From assembly GCF_001426745.1 (NCBI RefSeq), contig NZ_LMFI01000001.1, positions 968,000 through 1,031,999 on the forward strand: 64,000 nucleotides of DNA, given 5' to 3'. The notes beneath the pieces were generated by a model that did not search any database, was not told where the DNA came from, and saw only the letters and a list, made by a program, of their open reading frames with translations. Source of the DNA: Nocardioides sp. Root140 (lineage in GTDB: Bacteria > Actinomycetota > Actinomycetes > Propionibacteriales > Nocardioidaceae). The position numbers and the translations under genes are program-made. Shown here piece after piece: positions 1-13,926 of the stretch (position 1 is its first letter; each line of letters begins with the position of its first letter).

Positions 1-1437
<1,437 letters not shown>

Positions 1438-1441
<4 letters not shown>

Positions 1442-2745
1442 GCACCCACACCAGCCCCGGCGACAAGATCGTCGTCAAGGGCGCGTCCCTGCTCGGGGAG
1501 CAGGCGACCGACCTGCTGCTCGAGGACGGCGTGATCCGCGAGATCGGCTCCGTCTCCGAGAAGGGCGCCCGCGTGATCGAGGCCGACGGCCTGGTCGCCC
1601 TGCCCGGGCTCGTCGACCTGCACACCCACCTGCGTGAGCCCGGTCGCGAGGACGCCGAGACGATCCGCACCGGCTCCGCTGCCGCTGCGGTCGGCGGCTA
1701 CACCGCGGTGCTGGCGATGGCCAACACGAGCCCGGTCACCGACACCGCCGAGAACGCCGAGCGGGTCTTCGACCTGGGTCGTGCGGCCGGGCTGGTCGAC
1801 GTACACCCGGTGGGCGCGGTCACCCGCGGCCTGGCCGGGGAAGAGCTCGCCGAGCTCGGCCTGATGGCCACCAGCCGGGCCCGCGTGCGGGTCTTCTCCG
1901 ACGACGGCAAGTGCGTCGGCGACGCCCGCGTGATGCGCCGGGCCCTCGAATACGTCAAGGCGTTCGGCGGCGTGATCAGCCAGCACTCCCAGGACTCCTC
2001 ACTGGCCGGCGCGTCCGCGTGCTGCCACGAGGGCGAGGTCTCCGGCCAGCTCGGCCTGCCCGGCTGGCCCGGCATCGCCGAGGAGGTCATCGTCGCCCGA
2101 GACGTGATGCTGGCCCGTCACACCGGCTCACGCGTCCACGTCGCCCATGTGAGTACGGCGGGCAGCGTCGAGGTGATCCGCTGGGCCAGGGCCCAGGGCA
2201 TCGACGTCACCGCTGAGGTCACGCCGCACCACCTGCTGCTCACCACCGACCTGCTCACCGGCTACGACCCGACGTACAAGGTGAACCCGCCGCTGCGTCC
2301 GGTCGAGGACGTCGAGGCGCTGCGTGCCGCCCTGGCCGACGGCACGATCGACGCGGTGGCCACCGACCACGCACCGCACGCCCGCCACGACAAGGAGCAC
2401 GCCTTCGTCGACGCGGCCTTCGGCATGCTCGGCCTGGAGACCGCGCTCGGCGTGGTCAACACGGTCATGCGCGGCAACGACCTGCTCGACTGGGCCGGCG
2501 TGGCCCGCGTCATGTCGGCCAACCCCGCACGCATCGCCGGTCTCGCCGACCAGGGCCAGGCCCTCCAGGTCGGCGCCCCGGCGAACCTCACCCTGATCGA
2601 CCCCGAGGCCCAGGTCACCGTCGACCGCGACGCCTCCGTCTCCCTCTCCCGCAACAACCCGTGGCACGGCCGCACCCTCACCGGTGCGGTGCACGCCACC
2701 CTGTTGCGTGGAGTGCCCACCGTCCTGGAAGGAAAGCTCGTATGA
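1438..2745 (+). CDS. pyrC: Dihydroorotase, class I
   Basis: This amidohydrolase of 435 residues cyclises N-carbamoyl-aspartate to dihydroorotate. The metal-binding HTH of [10 protein letters not shown] lies near residues 62-64, and the ATDHAPH motif near residue 310 supplies the catalytic aspartate. Its length and the LREPG sequence place it in the class I (PyrC/PyrX-like) dihydroorotases. It starts with an ATG overlapping the pyrB stop and its stop overlaps the carA start. It belongs to the continuous pyr operon, third step of the pathway. Confidence 0.98.
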
Positions 2746-3860
2746 CTGAGGCTGTGCTGGTGCTCGAGGACGGCCGGGTCTTCCATGGCGAGGCCTACGG
2801 CGCCGAAGGCGAGACGTTCGGCGAGGCGGTGTTCTCCACCGGCATGACCGGCTACCAGGAGACGCTCACTGACCCGTCGTACCACCGCCAGGTGGTCGTG
2901 ATGACCGCCCCGCACGTCGGCAACACCGGCGTCAACGACGAGGACCCCGAGTCCTCGCGCATCTGGGTGTCGGGCTACGTGGTCCGCGACCCCGCCCGCG
3001 TCCCGTCGAACTGGCGCTCGGTGCGCTCGCTCGACGACGCGCTCCGCGACCAGGGCGTCGTCGGCATCTCCGGCATCGACACCCGTGCGCTGACCCGACA
3101 CCTGCGCGAGCGCGGCGCCATGCGGGTCGGCATCTCCTCGACCGGCGGCAGCGTCGAGGCCCTCCTGGAGAAGGTCCGCGCGTCCGGCGAGATGGCCGGC
3201 GCCGAGCTCTCAGGCGAGGTCTCGACCAGCGAGGCGTACGTCGTACCCGCGGTCGGGGACAAGCGGTTCACCGTCGCCGCCCTCGACCTCGGCATCAAGG
3301 CGAACACGCCGCGGATGATGGCTGAGCGTGGCATCGAGGTGCACGTGCTGCCGGCGAACTCGAGCATCGACGACGTGCTCGCCGTCAAGCCCGACGGCCT
3401 CTTCTTCTCCAACGGCCCCGGCGACCCGGCCGCCACGACCGGTCAGGTCGAGCTGCTCAGGACCGCACTCGAGCGCGGGCTGCCCTACTTCGGCATCTGC
3501 TTCGGCAACCAGCTCTTCGGTCGCGCACTCGGCTTCGGCACCTACAAGCTGAAGTACGGCCACCGCGGCATCAACCAGCCGGTGATGGACCGTACGACGA
3601 ACAAGGTCGAGGTCACCGCGCACAACCACGGGTTCGCTGTCGACGCCCCGCTCGACAGGGCGACCGAGACCGACTTCGGCACCGTCACCGTGAGCCACGT
3701 TTGCCTCAACGACGACGTCGTCGAGGGCCTCGAGCTGCGCGACGACACCGGCAACCTGAAGAGCTTCTCGGTGCAGTACCACCCCGAGGCCGCCGCCGGC
3801 CCGCACGATGCGGCGTACCTCTTCGACCGGTTCATCGACCTCATGGAAGGGCAGGCCTGA
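2742..3860 (+). CDS. carA: Carbamoyl-phosphate synthase small subunit (glutaminase)
   Basis: This 372-residue subunit hydrolyses glutamine and channels ammonia to CarB. The N-terminal CPSase small-chain domain begins [13 protein letters not shown]; the C-terminal class I glutamine amidotransferase domain has the nucleophile in [11 protein letters not shown] (about Cys252) and the catalytic histidine in VQYHPEA (about residue 347). The ATG at 2742 is chosen because it overlaps the pyrC stop as ATGA and is preceded by a GGAAGGAAAG ribosome site; the frame is open further upstream, but that stretch lies inside pyrC and has no family homology. Confidence 0.97.
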   Translation: MTEAVLVLEDGRVFHGEAYGAEGETFGEAVFSTGMTGYQETLTDPSYHRQVVVMTAPHVGNTGVNDEDPESSRIWVSGYVVRDPARVPSNWRSVRSLDDALRDQGVVGISGIDTRALTRHLRERGAMRVGISSTGGSVEALLEKVRASGEMAGAELSGEVSTSEAYVVPAVGDKRFTVAALDLGIKANTPRMMAERGIEVHVLPANSSIDDVLAVKPDGLFFSNGPGDPAATTGQVELLRTALERGLPYFGICFGNQLFGRALGFGTYKLKYGHRGINQPVMDRTTNKVEVTAHNHGFAVDAPLDRATETDFGTVTVSHVCLNDDVVEGLELRDDTGNLKSFSVQYHPEAAAGPHDAAYLFDRFIDLMEGQA

Positions 3861-3861
3861 G

Positions 3862-7190
<3,329 letters not shown>

Positions 7191-7194
<4 letters not shown>

Positions 7195-8261
7195 AGCCCT
7201 ACGCGCTGCTCTTCGACCACGTGCTGACCCGCACCGATCCGGAGCGGGCCCACCACGCGGCCTTCGCCGCGATCCGGGCGGGTCGTCCGGTGACGGGTGC
7301 AGTCCGCCGACGGCTCGTGCCCGACCAGCCGGTGACCGCGTTCGGCCTCACGTTCGCCAACCGGCTGGGGCTGGCCGCCGGCTTCGACAAGAACGCCCTC
7401 GGCATCGACGCGCTGGCCGGGCTCGGCTTCGGCCACGTCGAGATCGGCACGGTGACCGGGGAACCGCAGCCGGGCAACCCGAAGCCGCGGCTGTTCCGGC
7501 TGCCCGAGGACCGCGCGGTGGTCAACCGCATGGGCTTCAACAACGACGGCGCCGAAGTGGTCGCCCGACGACTCGCGGCTCGGCGCGCAAGAATCCACGG
7601 TTCGCGCATCAAGAGTCCACGGTTCGCGCAGGACGGATCGAGAACAGTTCTCGGGGTGAACATCGGGAAGACCAAGGTCGTGCCCGAGGACGACGCGATC
7701 GCCGACTACGAGAAGTCCACGCGGCTGCTGGCCCCCGAGGCCGACTACCTCGTCGTCAACGTGAGCTCGCCAAACACCCCCGGCCTGCGCAACCTGCAGG
7801 CCGTCGAGAAGCTCGAGCCGCTGCTGGCCGCCGTACGCCGGCAGGCCGACGCGGTCACCGAGCAGCACCTGCCGCTGCTGGTGAAGATCGCACCCGACCT
7901 CAGCGACGACGACGTCCTGGCGGTTGCCGACCTCGCCAAGGCACTCGGCCTCGACGGCGTCATCGCCACCAACACGACGATCTCCCGCGACGGACTGCGC
8001 AGTCCCCGCGAGAAGGTCGACGCGATCGGTGCCGGCGGGCTCTCCGGACGGCCCCTGGCCGACCGCTCCCTCGACGTGCTGCGCCTGCTCAAGGGCCGCG
8101 TGGGCGACGACCTCGACCTGGTCTCCGTCGGCGGCCTCACGACGCCGGACGACGCGCTGGCCCGCCTCGACGCCGGGGCCGCACTGCTGCAGGGCTACAC
8201 CGCGTTCATCTACGAGGGCCCGCTGTGGCCGCGGCGGGTGCTGCGAGGCCTGGCCGACTGA
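7191..8261 (+). CDS. pyrD: Dihydroorotate dehydrogenase (quinone), class 2
   Basis: This 356-residue FMN enzyme oxidises dihydroorotate with a membrane quinone. It has the class 2 N-terminal extension, [31 protein letters not shown], and the catalytic serine in [13 protein letters not shown] (about residue 190), so it should be active. It starts with GTG overlapping the carB stop (GTGA). Odd feature: between AARRARI and [10 protein letters not shown] there is an extra stretch of about 18 residues ([18 protein letters not shown]) that I do not recognise from the family, encoded by a 20 bp direct repeat read in two frames. It lies in a surface region before a beta strand, so it may be tolerated. 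Confidence 0.95.
7589..7630 (+). repeat. 20 bp direct repeat inside pyrD, period 22 bp
   Basis: AAGAATCCACGGTTCGCGCA at 7589-7608 recurs at 7611-7630 with one mismatch (AAGAGTCCACGG...). The period of 22 bp is not a multiple of three, so the two copies are read in different frames and give unrelated peptides. It sits exactly where the protein has an extra segment compared with other class 2 dihydroorotate dehydrogenases. Confidence 0.9.
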
Positions 8262-9088
8262 TGAGCAGCGCACGCGATCCGCTCCACGTCAACGGCGAAG
8301 TGCTGGTGGTGAAGAAGATCGGTGCCTACCGCCACCTCACCATCGCGGCGTCCGGCATCGCCGAGCGCTACCGCCCGGGCACGTTCGTCGCGGTGTCCAT
8401 CGGCGACCTCACCCCGCGCACCCACCTCGCCCGCCGCAGCTTCTGGATCACCGGCGTCCGGCCGACCGGCAGCCACGGACCGACCATCGAGCTCGTCGTC
8501 GAGCCACGCGGCGTCGGCTCGACCTGGCTCGCCGACCGGCGCCAGGGCGACCACCTCGAGCTGACCGGACCCCTGGGCCGCCCGTTCGCGCTGCCCAAGG
8601 AGCCGGTGTCCTGCCTGCTGGTCGGTGAGGGGTACGCCGCCGGCGCGCTCTTCCCGCTGGCCGAGCGGCTCCGGGCGCGTTCGTGCACCGTCACGATGCT
8701 GCTCGGCGCACCCGACGAGGTCCACCTGCTCGGCGCACTCGATGCCCGGCGAGCCGCTCGCGCCGTCTCGGTGGTCACCGGTGACGGCTCGGTGGGCCGC
8801 CGCGGCGACATCGCCGGCGCCCTGCCCGAGGTGATGGACGGCATCGAGGTGGTCTACGCGACCGGGTCCCACGGGGCCCTCCACGCGGTCGCCGCCGCCG
8901 CGGAGCAGCACGGCGCCTGGAGCCAGGTCGCCGTCGAGACGCCCCAGGCCTGTGGCACCGGCCTGTGCCAGGGCTGCCCCCTTCCCGTCGTCGGCGAGGA
9001 CGGCGTGGCCCGCGTGGTGCGGGCCTGCGCCGAGGGTCCGGTGATCCGGGGAGACCGGGTCCGCTGGGCCGACCTGGGGGTCTCATGA
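8261..9088 (+). CDS. pyrK: Dihydroorotate dehydrogenase electron-transfer subunit (PyrK-like)
   Basis: The 275-residue product resembles PyrK, the FAD/[2Fe-2S] subunit that passes electrons from class 1B dihydroorotate dehydrogenase to NAD. The N-terminal half is a ferredoxin-reductase FAD domain (RYRPGTFVAVSI, RRSFWITGV in place of the usual RPFSI), the middle an NAD-type domain (VSCLLVGEGYAAGALFPLA), and the C-terminus has the iron-sulfur ligands C231-x4-C236-x2-C239-x16-C256. The ATG overlaps the pyrD stop (TGATG) and its stop overlaps the next start (ATGA). Its natural partner is the following gene, which is itself unusual. Confidence 0.93.
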   Translation: MSSARDPLHVNGEVLVVKKIGAYRHLTIAASGIAERYRPGTFVAVSIGDLTPRTHLARRSFWITGVRPTGSHGPTIELVVEPRGVGSTWLADRRQGDHLELTGPLGRPFALPKEPVSCLLVGEGYAAGALFPLAERLRARSCTVTMLLGAPDEVHLLGALDARRAARAVSVVTGDGSVGRRGDIAGALPEVMDGIEVVYATGSHGALHAVAAAAEQHGAWSQVAVETPQACGTGLCQGCPLPVVGEDGVARVVRACAEGPVIRGDRVRWADLGVS

Positions 9089-9909
9089 ACCTCGGCAGCG
9101 TCACCCTGGCCAACCCGGTCATGACCGCCTCGGGGTGCGGTGGCACCGGCCGTGAGCTCGCCGACTTCGACGCGCTCGACGCGGTCGGGGCGTTCGTCAC
9201 CCGCTCGATCACCCTCGACCCGCGCCCCGGGTCGCTGCCGCCGCGCGTCGTGGAGACACCCTCCGGACTGGTGCACACGATCGGCCTGCAGAACCCCGGC
9301 CTCGACCAGTTCCTCACCCGCGAGCTGCCCTGGCTGGCCGCCCGGCGGACCCGCACCTTCGTCTCGGTCGCCGGCTCGACCCTGGGGGAGTACGCCGACC
9401 TCGGCCGCCGGCTCGGACGTTCCCCGGGAGTCACCGGCATCGAGGTGAACCTCTCGGAGCCGGGCGACCTCGGCCTGTTCGACACCCGTGAGCCGTTCCA
9501 GGCCGCCCGGGTGGTGCAGGCCGTACGCCGCGACCTGCCGCCGGGCCTCCCGGTGATCGCCAAGCTCGCGCCCGACCCGACCCGGATCGTCGAGACCGCG
9601 CGGGCGATCGCCGAGGCGGGCGCCGACGCCGTCGTGCTCGGCAACGCCGCCCCGGCCCTGATGCCCGACGGTCGACCCGCGGGGCTGAGCGGCCCGGCGA
9701 TCCGCCCGCTCGCCCTGCGCTGCGTGCACGACGTCCACGCCGAGCTGCCCGACCTCCCGCTCATCGGCACCGGCGGCATCACGACCGCCGACGACGCCAG
9801 GGCCTTCCTCGCCGCCGGTGCGTTCGCCGTACAGATCGGCACCGCACTGCTCCACGACCCGACCACCGCCGCCCGCATCGCGGCCGAACTCCAGGGAGAA
9901 CCCACATGA
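9085..9909 (+). CDS. Class 1-type dihydroorotate dehydrogenase lacking the catalytic cysteine
   Basis: This 274-residue flavoprotein has the TIM-barrel landmarks of class 1 (PyrDB) enzymes: NPVMTASGCGGTGREL, HTIGLQNPGLDQFL, VIAKLAPDPTRIV, GLSGPAIRPLALR and PLIGTGGITTADDA. In the active-site loop, where family members have NxSCPN with the catalytic cysteine, this protein reads NLSEPGD, so glutamate 125 replaces the cysteine and the following Asn is also lost. It is also shorter than the usual 300 residues. It starts by ATGA overlap with pyrK and ends by ATGA overlap with pyrF. It may be a decayed paralogue of the complete class 2 enzyme upstream, or may have changed chemistry. Confidence 0.85.
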   Translation: MNLGSVTLANPVMTASGCGGTGRELADFDALDAVGAFVTRSITLDPRPGSLPPRVVETPSGLVHTIGLQNPGLDQFLTRELPWLAARRTRTFVSVAGSTLGEYADLGRRLGRSPGVTGIEVNLSEPGDLGLFDTREPFQAARVVQAVRRDLPPGLPVIAKLAPDPTRIVETARAIAEAGADAVVLGNAAPALMPDGRPAGLSGPAIRPLALRCVHDVHAELPDLPLIGTGGITTADDARAFLAAGAFAVQIGTALLHDPTTAARIAAELQGEPT

Positions 9910-10739
9910 CCAGCACCAGCTTCGGCGCCCGCTACCGGGCCATGCTCGACACCCGGGGCCCGCTCTGCGTCGGCATCGACCCGCACTCCTCACTACTCCT
10001 CGACTGGGGCCTCGACGACGACGTGGCCGGCCTCGAGCGCTTCGCGATGACCGTCGTGGAGGCGGTGGCCGGCGAGGTGGCCGTGGTCAAGCCGCAGTCG
10101 GCGTTCTACGAGCGCTTCGGCAGCCGCGGTATCGCCGTCCTCGAGAAGGTGATCAGGGAGAGCCGGGCCGCCGGCACCCTGGTGCTGCTCGACGTGAAGC
10201 GCGGCGACATCGGCTCCACGTCGCAGGCCTACGCCGACGCCTACCTCGACCCCTCCTCGCCGCTCTTCTCCGACGCGATCACGGTCAGCCCCTACCTCGG
10301 CTTCGGCTCTGTGACGCCGATGATCGAGACCGCGCTGCGCAACGACGCCGGCGTCTTCGTGCTCGCACTCACCTCCAACAAGGAGGCTCCCGAGGTGCAG
10401 CACGCCGTCGACGCCGACGGACGCACCGTCGCCGGGGGAGTGCTGGCCAGGCTGCGTGAGCTCAACGCCGGGGCCGACCCGCTCGGCTCGGTCGGTGCCG
10501 TGATCGGCGCGACCATCGGCGACACGGGGGAGGACTTCGACTTCAACGGCCCGATCCTCGCGCCCGGTGTCGGCGCCCAGGGCGGCACCGTCGACGACGT
10601 ACGCCGCATCTTCGGCTCCGCCGCGCGCAACGTGACACCCAGCAGCTCACGACAGCTGCTGCTGCAGGGCCCCGACGCGTCGAGCCTGCGTGACGCCGTA
10701 CGCCGCACCAACGACGAGTTCCGGGCCCTGGCGGTCTGA
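9906..10739 (+). CDS. pyrF: Orotidine 5'-phosphate decarboxylase, type 2
   Basis: The 277-residue protein decarboxylates OMP to UMP, the last step of the pathway. The catalytic Lys-Asp array is visible as LDVKRGDIGST (D96, K98, D101), with GIDPHSSLL at the N-terminus, VKPQSAFYE and the C-terminal phosphate loop region LAPGVGAQGGTVDD. Length and the extended sequence mark it as the longer type 2 form common in actinobacteria. The ATG overlaps the preceding stop (ATGA), and its own stop shares one base with the next start. Confidence 0.97.
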   Translation: MTSTSFGARYRAMLDTRGPLCVGIDPHSSLLLDWGLDDDVAGLERFAMTVVEAVAGEVAVVKPQSAFYERFGSRGIAVLEKVIRESRAAGTLVLLDVKRGDIGSTSQAYADAYLDPSSPLFSDAITVSPYLGFGSVTPMIETALRNDAGVFVLALTSNKEAPEVQHAVDADGRTVAGGVLARLRELNAGADPLGSVGAVIGATIGDTGEDFDFNGPILAPGVGAQGGTVDDVRRIFGSAARNVTPSSSRQLLLQGPDASSLRDAVRRTNDEFRALAV

Positions 10740-11182
10740 TGCGTCGCCTGTTGCCTGCGCTCCTCGCCGCCCTGCTGGTGCTGCCCACCGGGTGCGCGCA
10801 GAGCAAGGAGGAGGCGCGCGACGCCTACTGCAAGAAGGTGAAGGCCGAGAGCGAGTCGATCACCCGCAAGGTCGACGAGGGCGGCGCCGGTGCGGCCCTC
10901 GACCTGCTGCCGACCCTGGAGGGCCTGGCCGAGGAGTCCCCGGACGACCTGAAGGACGAGTGGCAGACCTACCTCAACGCCCTGCGTGGCTGGCGCGACG
11001 CACTGGACGACGCCGGGCTGGAACCCGAGGACGTCGCCAAGGGCCTGCCCAAGGGGCTCTCCCGCGAGGAGCGTCAGCGAGTGCTCGGGGCGATCTCGGT
11101 GGTGCAGGGTGACGACGTCAAGGCGGCCTCCGAGGGCATCGAGCAACAGGCACTCGACGTGTGCGGCACGTCATTGCTGTGA
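10739..11182 (+). CDS. Small putative lipoprotein
   Basis: This 147-residue protein starts MRRLLPALLAALLVLPTGC: a short basic N-region, a hydrophobic core and a cysteine at position 19. The -3 residue is proline, so the lipobox is not canonical, but export and lipidation are likely. The remainder is charged and helical with two further cysteines (YCKK near 31, DVCGTS near the end). No known domain was recognised. It is joined to pyrF by a TGATG overlap and so should be cotranscribed with the pyr genes; a link with pyrimidine metabolism is not evident. Confidence 0.75.
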   Translation: MRRLLPALLAALLVLPTGCAQSKEEARDAYCKKVKAESESITRKVDEGGAGAALDLLPTLEGLAEESPDDLKDEWQTYLNALRGWRDALDDAGLEPEDVAKGLPKGLSREERQRVLGAISVVQGDDVKAASEGIEQQALDVCGTSLL

Positions 11183-11202
11183 GGTGACGGGGCACCCCAG
11201 CG

Positions 11203-11232
11203 TTGCCGAGGCACAAGGCCTGTGACTAGATT
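11203..11232 (+). promoter_or_regulatory. Candidate promoter for mihF
   Basis: A TTGCCG hexamer at 11203-11208 and TAGATT at 11227-11232 are separated by 18 bp, a reasonable sigma-70 type promoter, 45 bp before the mihF start in the first non-coding gap after the pyr operon. Confidence 0.4.
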
Positions 11233-11277
11233 GACCACCACGTCCGCCACCGCACGATCGATCGAGGATTCCCACCC

Positions 11278-11598
11278 GTGGCCCTGCCCCCGCTCACACC
11301 TGAACAACGCCAGGCTGCCCTGGACAAGGCCGCCGCTTCGCGTCGGGAACGCGCCGAGGTCAAGAACCGGCTGAAGAACTCCGGTGCCTCGATCGTCGAC
11401 GTCCTCCACGAGGGCCAGTCCAACGAGGTCATCGGCAAGATGAAGGTCGTCGACCTGCTCCAGTCGATGCCGGGCCTGGGCAAGGTTCGCGCGCGTCAGC
11501 TGATGGAGCGCCTGAGCATTGCCGAGAGCCGCCGCGTCCGCGGCCTGGGCAGCAAGCAGGTCGCTGCCCTCGAGGCCGAGTTCTCCTCGCGGGGCTGA
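11278..11598 (+). CDS. mihF: Actinobacterial integration host factor (mIHF)
   Basis: The 106-residue product matches the actinobacterial nucleoid protein mIHF in length and sequence: a basic N-terminal helix ([20 protein letters not shown]), the conserved [12 protein letters not shown] block, and a helix-two-turn-helix with [18 protein letters not shown] followed by [10 protein letters not shown]. It binds DNA with little sequence specificity and compacts the chromosome. It starts with GTG at 11278. The location immediately before gmk and rpoZ is the conserved actinobacterial order. Confidence 0.95.
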   Translation: MALPPLTPEQRQAALDKAAASRRERAEVKNRLKNSGASIVDVLHEGQSNEVIGKMKVVDLLQSMPGLGKVRARQLMERLSIAESRRVRGLGSKQVAALEAEFSSRG

Positions 11599-11602
11599 GG
11601 AC

Positions 11603-12178
11603 TTGACGGCACCCCAGTCCAACCGGCTCGTCGTCCTGGCCGGACCCACCGCGGTCGGCAAGGGCACCGTGGCCTCGGTGATCCGCGACGACCACCCCGA
11701 CGTGTGGATCTCCGTGTCGGTGACCACCCGCCCGGCGCGTCCCGGCGAGGTCGAGGGTGTGCACTACCACTTCGTCTCCGACGAGCGCTTCGACGAGATG
11801 GTCGAGCGTGGCGAGCTGCTCGAGTGGGCGGTCGTGCACAAGGCGGCCCGCTACGGCACCCCGCGCGGCCCCGTCGACGAGGCACTGGCGTCCGGCCGGC
11901 CGGCCCTGCTCGAGATCGACCTGCAGGGTGCACGCCAGGTCAAGGTGAACATGCCGGAGGCACTCTTCGTCTTCCTGGCCCCGCCCAGCTGGGACGAACT
12001 CGTCCGCCGACTGGTCGGCCGCGGCACCGAGGACGAGCGCGAACGCGAGCGCCGCCTCGAGACGGCGCGGGTCGAACTCGCCGCCGAGGCCGAGTTCGAC
12101 AAGACCATCGTGAACCGCGAAGTTCACGCTGCAGCCAACGAGTTGGTAACCTTGATGAAGGCCCCTCTGCGGGCCTGA
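11603..12178 (+). CDS. gmk: Guanylate kinase
   Basis: This 191-residue enzyme phosphorylates GMP to GDP. The P-loop GPTAVGKGT is at residues 14-22, and the GMP-binding [19 protein letters not shown] block follows, with [13 protein letters not shown]-type and [13 protein letters not shown] motifs. The start is taken as TTG 11603, 4 bp after the mihF stop, because it places the usual short N-terminus before RLVVLAGP and has a CTGAGG ribosome site; the frame continues upstream only as a shadow of mihF. Confidence 0.96.
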   Translation: MTAPQSNRLVVLAGPTAVGKGTVASVIRDDHPDVWISVSVTTRPARPGEVEGVHYHFVSDERFDEMVERGELLEWAVVHKAARYGTPRGPVDEALASGRPALLEIDLQGARQVKVNMPEALFVFLAPPSWDELVRRLVGRGTEDERERERRLETARVELAAEAEFDKTIVNREVHAAANELVTLMKAPLRA

Positions 12179-12231
12179 TGAAATCCAGCCATCGCTGGGT
12201 GCAATTCCAACTACTTGTGAGGCGTGTGCAC

Positions 12232-12558
12232 GTGTCTGTCCCCACCGGCGAGGGTGTCACCAACCCTTCCATCGACGATCTGCTCACCAAGACGGACTCG
12301 AAGTACAAGCTGGTCCTCTACAGCGCCAAGCGCGCCCGGCAGATCAACGCCTACTACTCCCAGCTCGGCGAGGGCCTGCTTGAGTACGTCGGCCCGCTGG
12401 TCGACACCCACGTCCAGGAGAAGCCCCTCTCGATCGCCCTGCGCGAGATCAACGAGGACCTCCTGACCTGCACCGACATCGACCCGGCCGAGCTCGCCGC
12501 CGAAGAGGCCGCTGCTGCTGCCGCCGCCGCGGAGCCCGATCTCACTGCGTCCGAGTAA
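12232..12558 (+). CDS. rpoZ: RNA polymerase omega subunit
   Basis: The 108-residue omega chain helps assemble RNA polymerase by holding beta-prime. The conserved core [19 protein letters not shown] and [16 protein letters not shown] then [24 protein letters not shown] is characteristic of actinobacterial RpoZ. A low-complexity acidic/alanine tail follows ([13 protein letters not shown]). GTG 12232 is chosen, giving MSVPTGEG, with GTGAGG as ribosome site; GTG 12226 two codons upstream is possible. It lies between gmk and coaBC, as in other actinobacteria. Confidence 0.95.
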   Translation: MSVPTGEGVTNPSIDDLLTKTDSKYKLVLYSAKRARQINAYYSQLGEGLLEYVGPLVDTHVQEKPLSIALREINEDLLTCTDIDPAELAAEEAAAAAAAAEPDLTASE

Positions 12559-12573
12559 CTCCCCGGAGTTCCG

Positions 12574-13830
12574 ATGACGGAATCCTTGCACCACGACGTG
12601 GCCGCTTCCGCTGTGCGGGAGCGGCCTCGTGTCGTCCTCGGAGTCAGTGGCGGCATCGCGGCCTACAAGGCATGTGAGCTGCTGCGCCGCTTCACCGAGT
12701 CCGGCCACGACGTCACCGTCGTACCCACCGCCGCCGCCCTGGAGTTCGTCGGTGCCCCGACGTGGGCGGCGTTGTCCGGCAAGTCGGTGGCCACCGACGT
12801 CTGGACCGGCGTCGAGCAGGTGCCGCACGTCCGCATCGGGCAGTCGGCAGACCTCGTCGTGGTCGCCCCGGCCACCGCCGACCTGATCGCCAAGGCGGCA
12901 CACGGCCTCGCCGACGACCTGCTCACCAACACGTTGCTCACCGCGCGTTCCCCGATCGTGTTCGCCCCGGCGATGCACACCGAGATGTGGGAGCACCCGG
13001 CCACGGTCGCCAACGTCGCCACCCTGCGGTCCCGCGGCATCCTGGTCATCGAGCCGGCCGAGGGCCGGCTCACCGGCAAGGACACCGGCAAGGGGCGCCT
13101 CCCCGAGCCCGCCGAGATCTTCGAGTTCTGCACCGACGTGCTGGCGCGCGGCGCCGTACCCGCCGACCTGACCGGCCGGCAGGTCGTCGTGTCCGCCGGC
13201 GGCACCCGCGAGTACCTCGACCCCGTGCGCTTCCTGGGCAACCGTTCCTCGGGCCTCCAGGGCTACGCGCTCGCCCGCACGGCCGCCGCCCGGGGCGCGG
13301 AGGTGACCCTGGTCGCGGCCAACGTCACGCTGCCCGACCCGGCCGGAGTCAAGGTGGTGCCCGTGTCGACCACGGCCGAGCTGCGCGACGCGGTGGTGAG
13401 CGCCACGGCGTCCGCCGACGCCGTCGTGATGGCGGCCGCGCCCGCCGACTTCCGGCCGACCAGCGTCAGCAGCGACAAGATCAAGAAGGCCGCCGACGGC
13501 TCTGCGCCGGCCATCGAGCTGGAGCAGAACCCCGACATCCTCAAGGAGATCTCGCACCACCGGACCCGTGAGGCGCAGGTGATCGTCGGCTTCGCTGCCG
13601 AGACCGGCGACGACACCGGCACGGTGCGTGAGCTCGCCCTCGCCAAGCTGGCCCGCAAGGGCTGCGACCTGCTGGTGGTCAACGACGTCAGCGGGGGAGC
13701 CGTGTTCGGCAGCCCCGACAACGAAGCGGTGATCCTGTCCCGGGAGGGGGAGGCGACCGAGGTCCCGCGCGGCACCAAGGGAGCCCTGGCCCACGCCATC
13801 TGGGACCAGGTGGCACGGCGACTGACCTGA
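12574..13830 (+). CDS. coaBC: Bifunctional phosphopantothenoylcysteine decarboxylase/synthetase
   Basis: This 418-residue fusion performs two successive steps of coenzyme A synthesis. The N-terminal flavin decarboxylase (CoaC) shows GVSGGIAAYKACELLR, the active-site histidine in VPHVRIG, and a PAMHTEMW substrate clamp (His where many have Asn). The C-terminal synthetase (CoaB) begins with VVVSAGGTREYLDPVRFLGN and contains NDVSGGAVFGSPDNE near the end, the usual CTP-site region. It is 15 bp after rpoZ and likely cotranscribed. Confidence 0.96.
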   Translation: MTESLHHDVAASAVRERPRVVLGVSGGIAAYKACELLRRFTESGHDVTVVPTAAALEFVGAPTWAALSGKSVATDVWTGVEQVPHVRIGQSADLVVVAPATADLIAKAAHGLADDLLTNTLLTARSPIVFAPAMHTEMWEHPATVANVATLRSRGILVIEPAEGRLTGKDTGKGRLPEPAEIFEFCTDVLARGAVPADLTGRQVVVSAGGTREYLDPVRFLGNRSSGLQGYALARTAAARGAEVTLVAANVTLPDPAGVKVVPVSTTAELRDAVVSATASADAVVMAAAPADFRPTSVSSDKIKKAADGSAPAIELEQNPDILKEISHHRTREAQVIVGFAAETGDDTGTVRELALAKLARKGCDLLVVNDVSGGAVFGSPDNEAVILSREGEATEVPRGTKGALAHAIWDQVARRLT

Positions 13831-13926
13831 CCGTCAGGGCAAGATTGCGGTGAGACACGAGCACGTAACTCCACCGCTGGACTATCGTTTTGAGAGCACA
13901 CCAACAATTCGGGAGTGAGATCCACT

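Noticed and set aside
10739-11182. Lipoprotein as a pyrimidine-related transport protein
   Set aside because: Apart from cotranscription with pyrF there is no domain or motif to support it.
13865-13876. GTAACTCCACCG shared with 42477-42488 near another gene start
   Set aside because: Only 12 identical bases; many such pairs are expected by chance in 64 kb of GC-rich DNA, and no palindrome or common position is involved.
13831-13926. SAM riboswitch before metK
   Set aside because: The 96 bp leader has no recognisable SAM-I or SAM-II core and is short; only the ribosome site is convincing.
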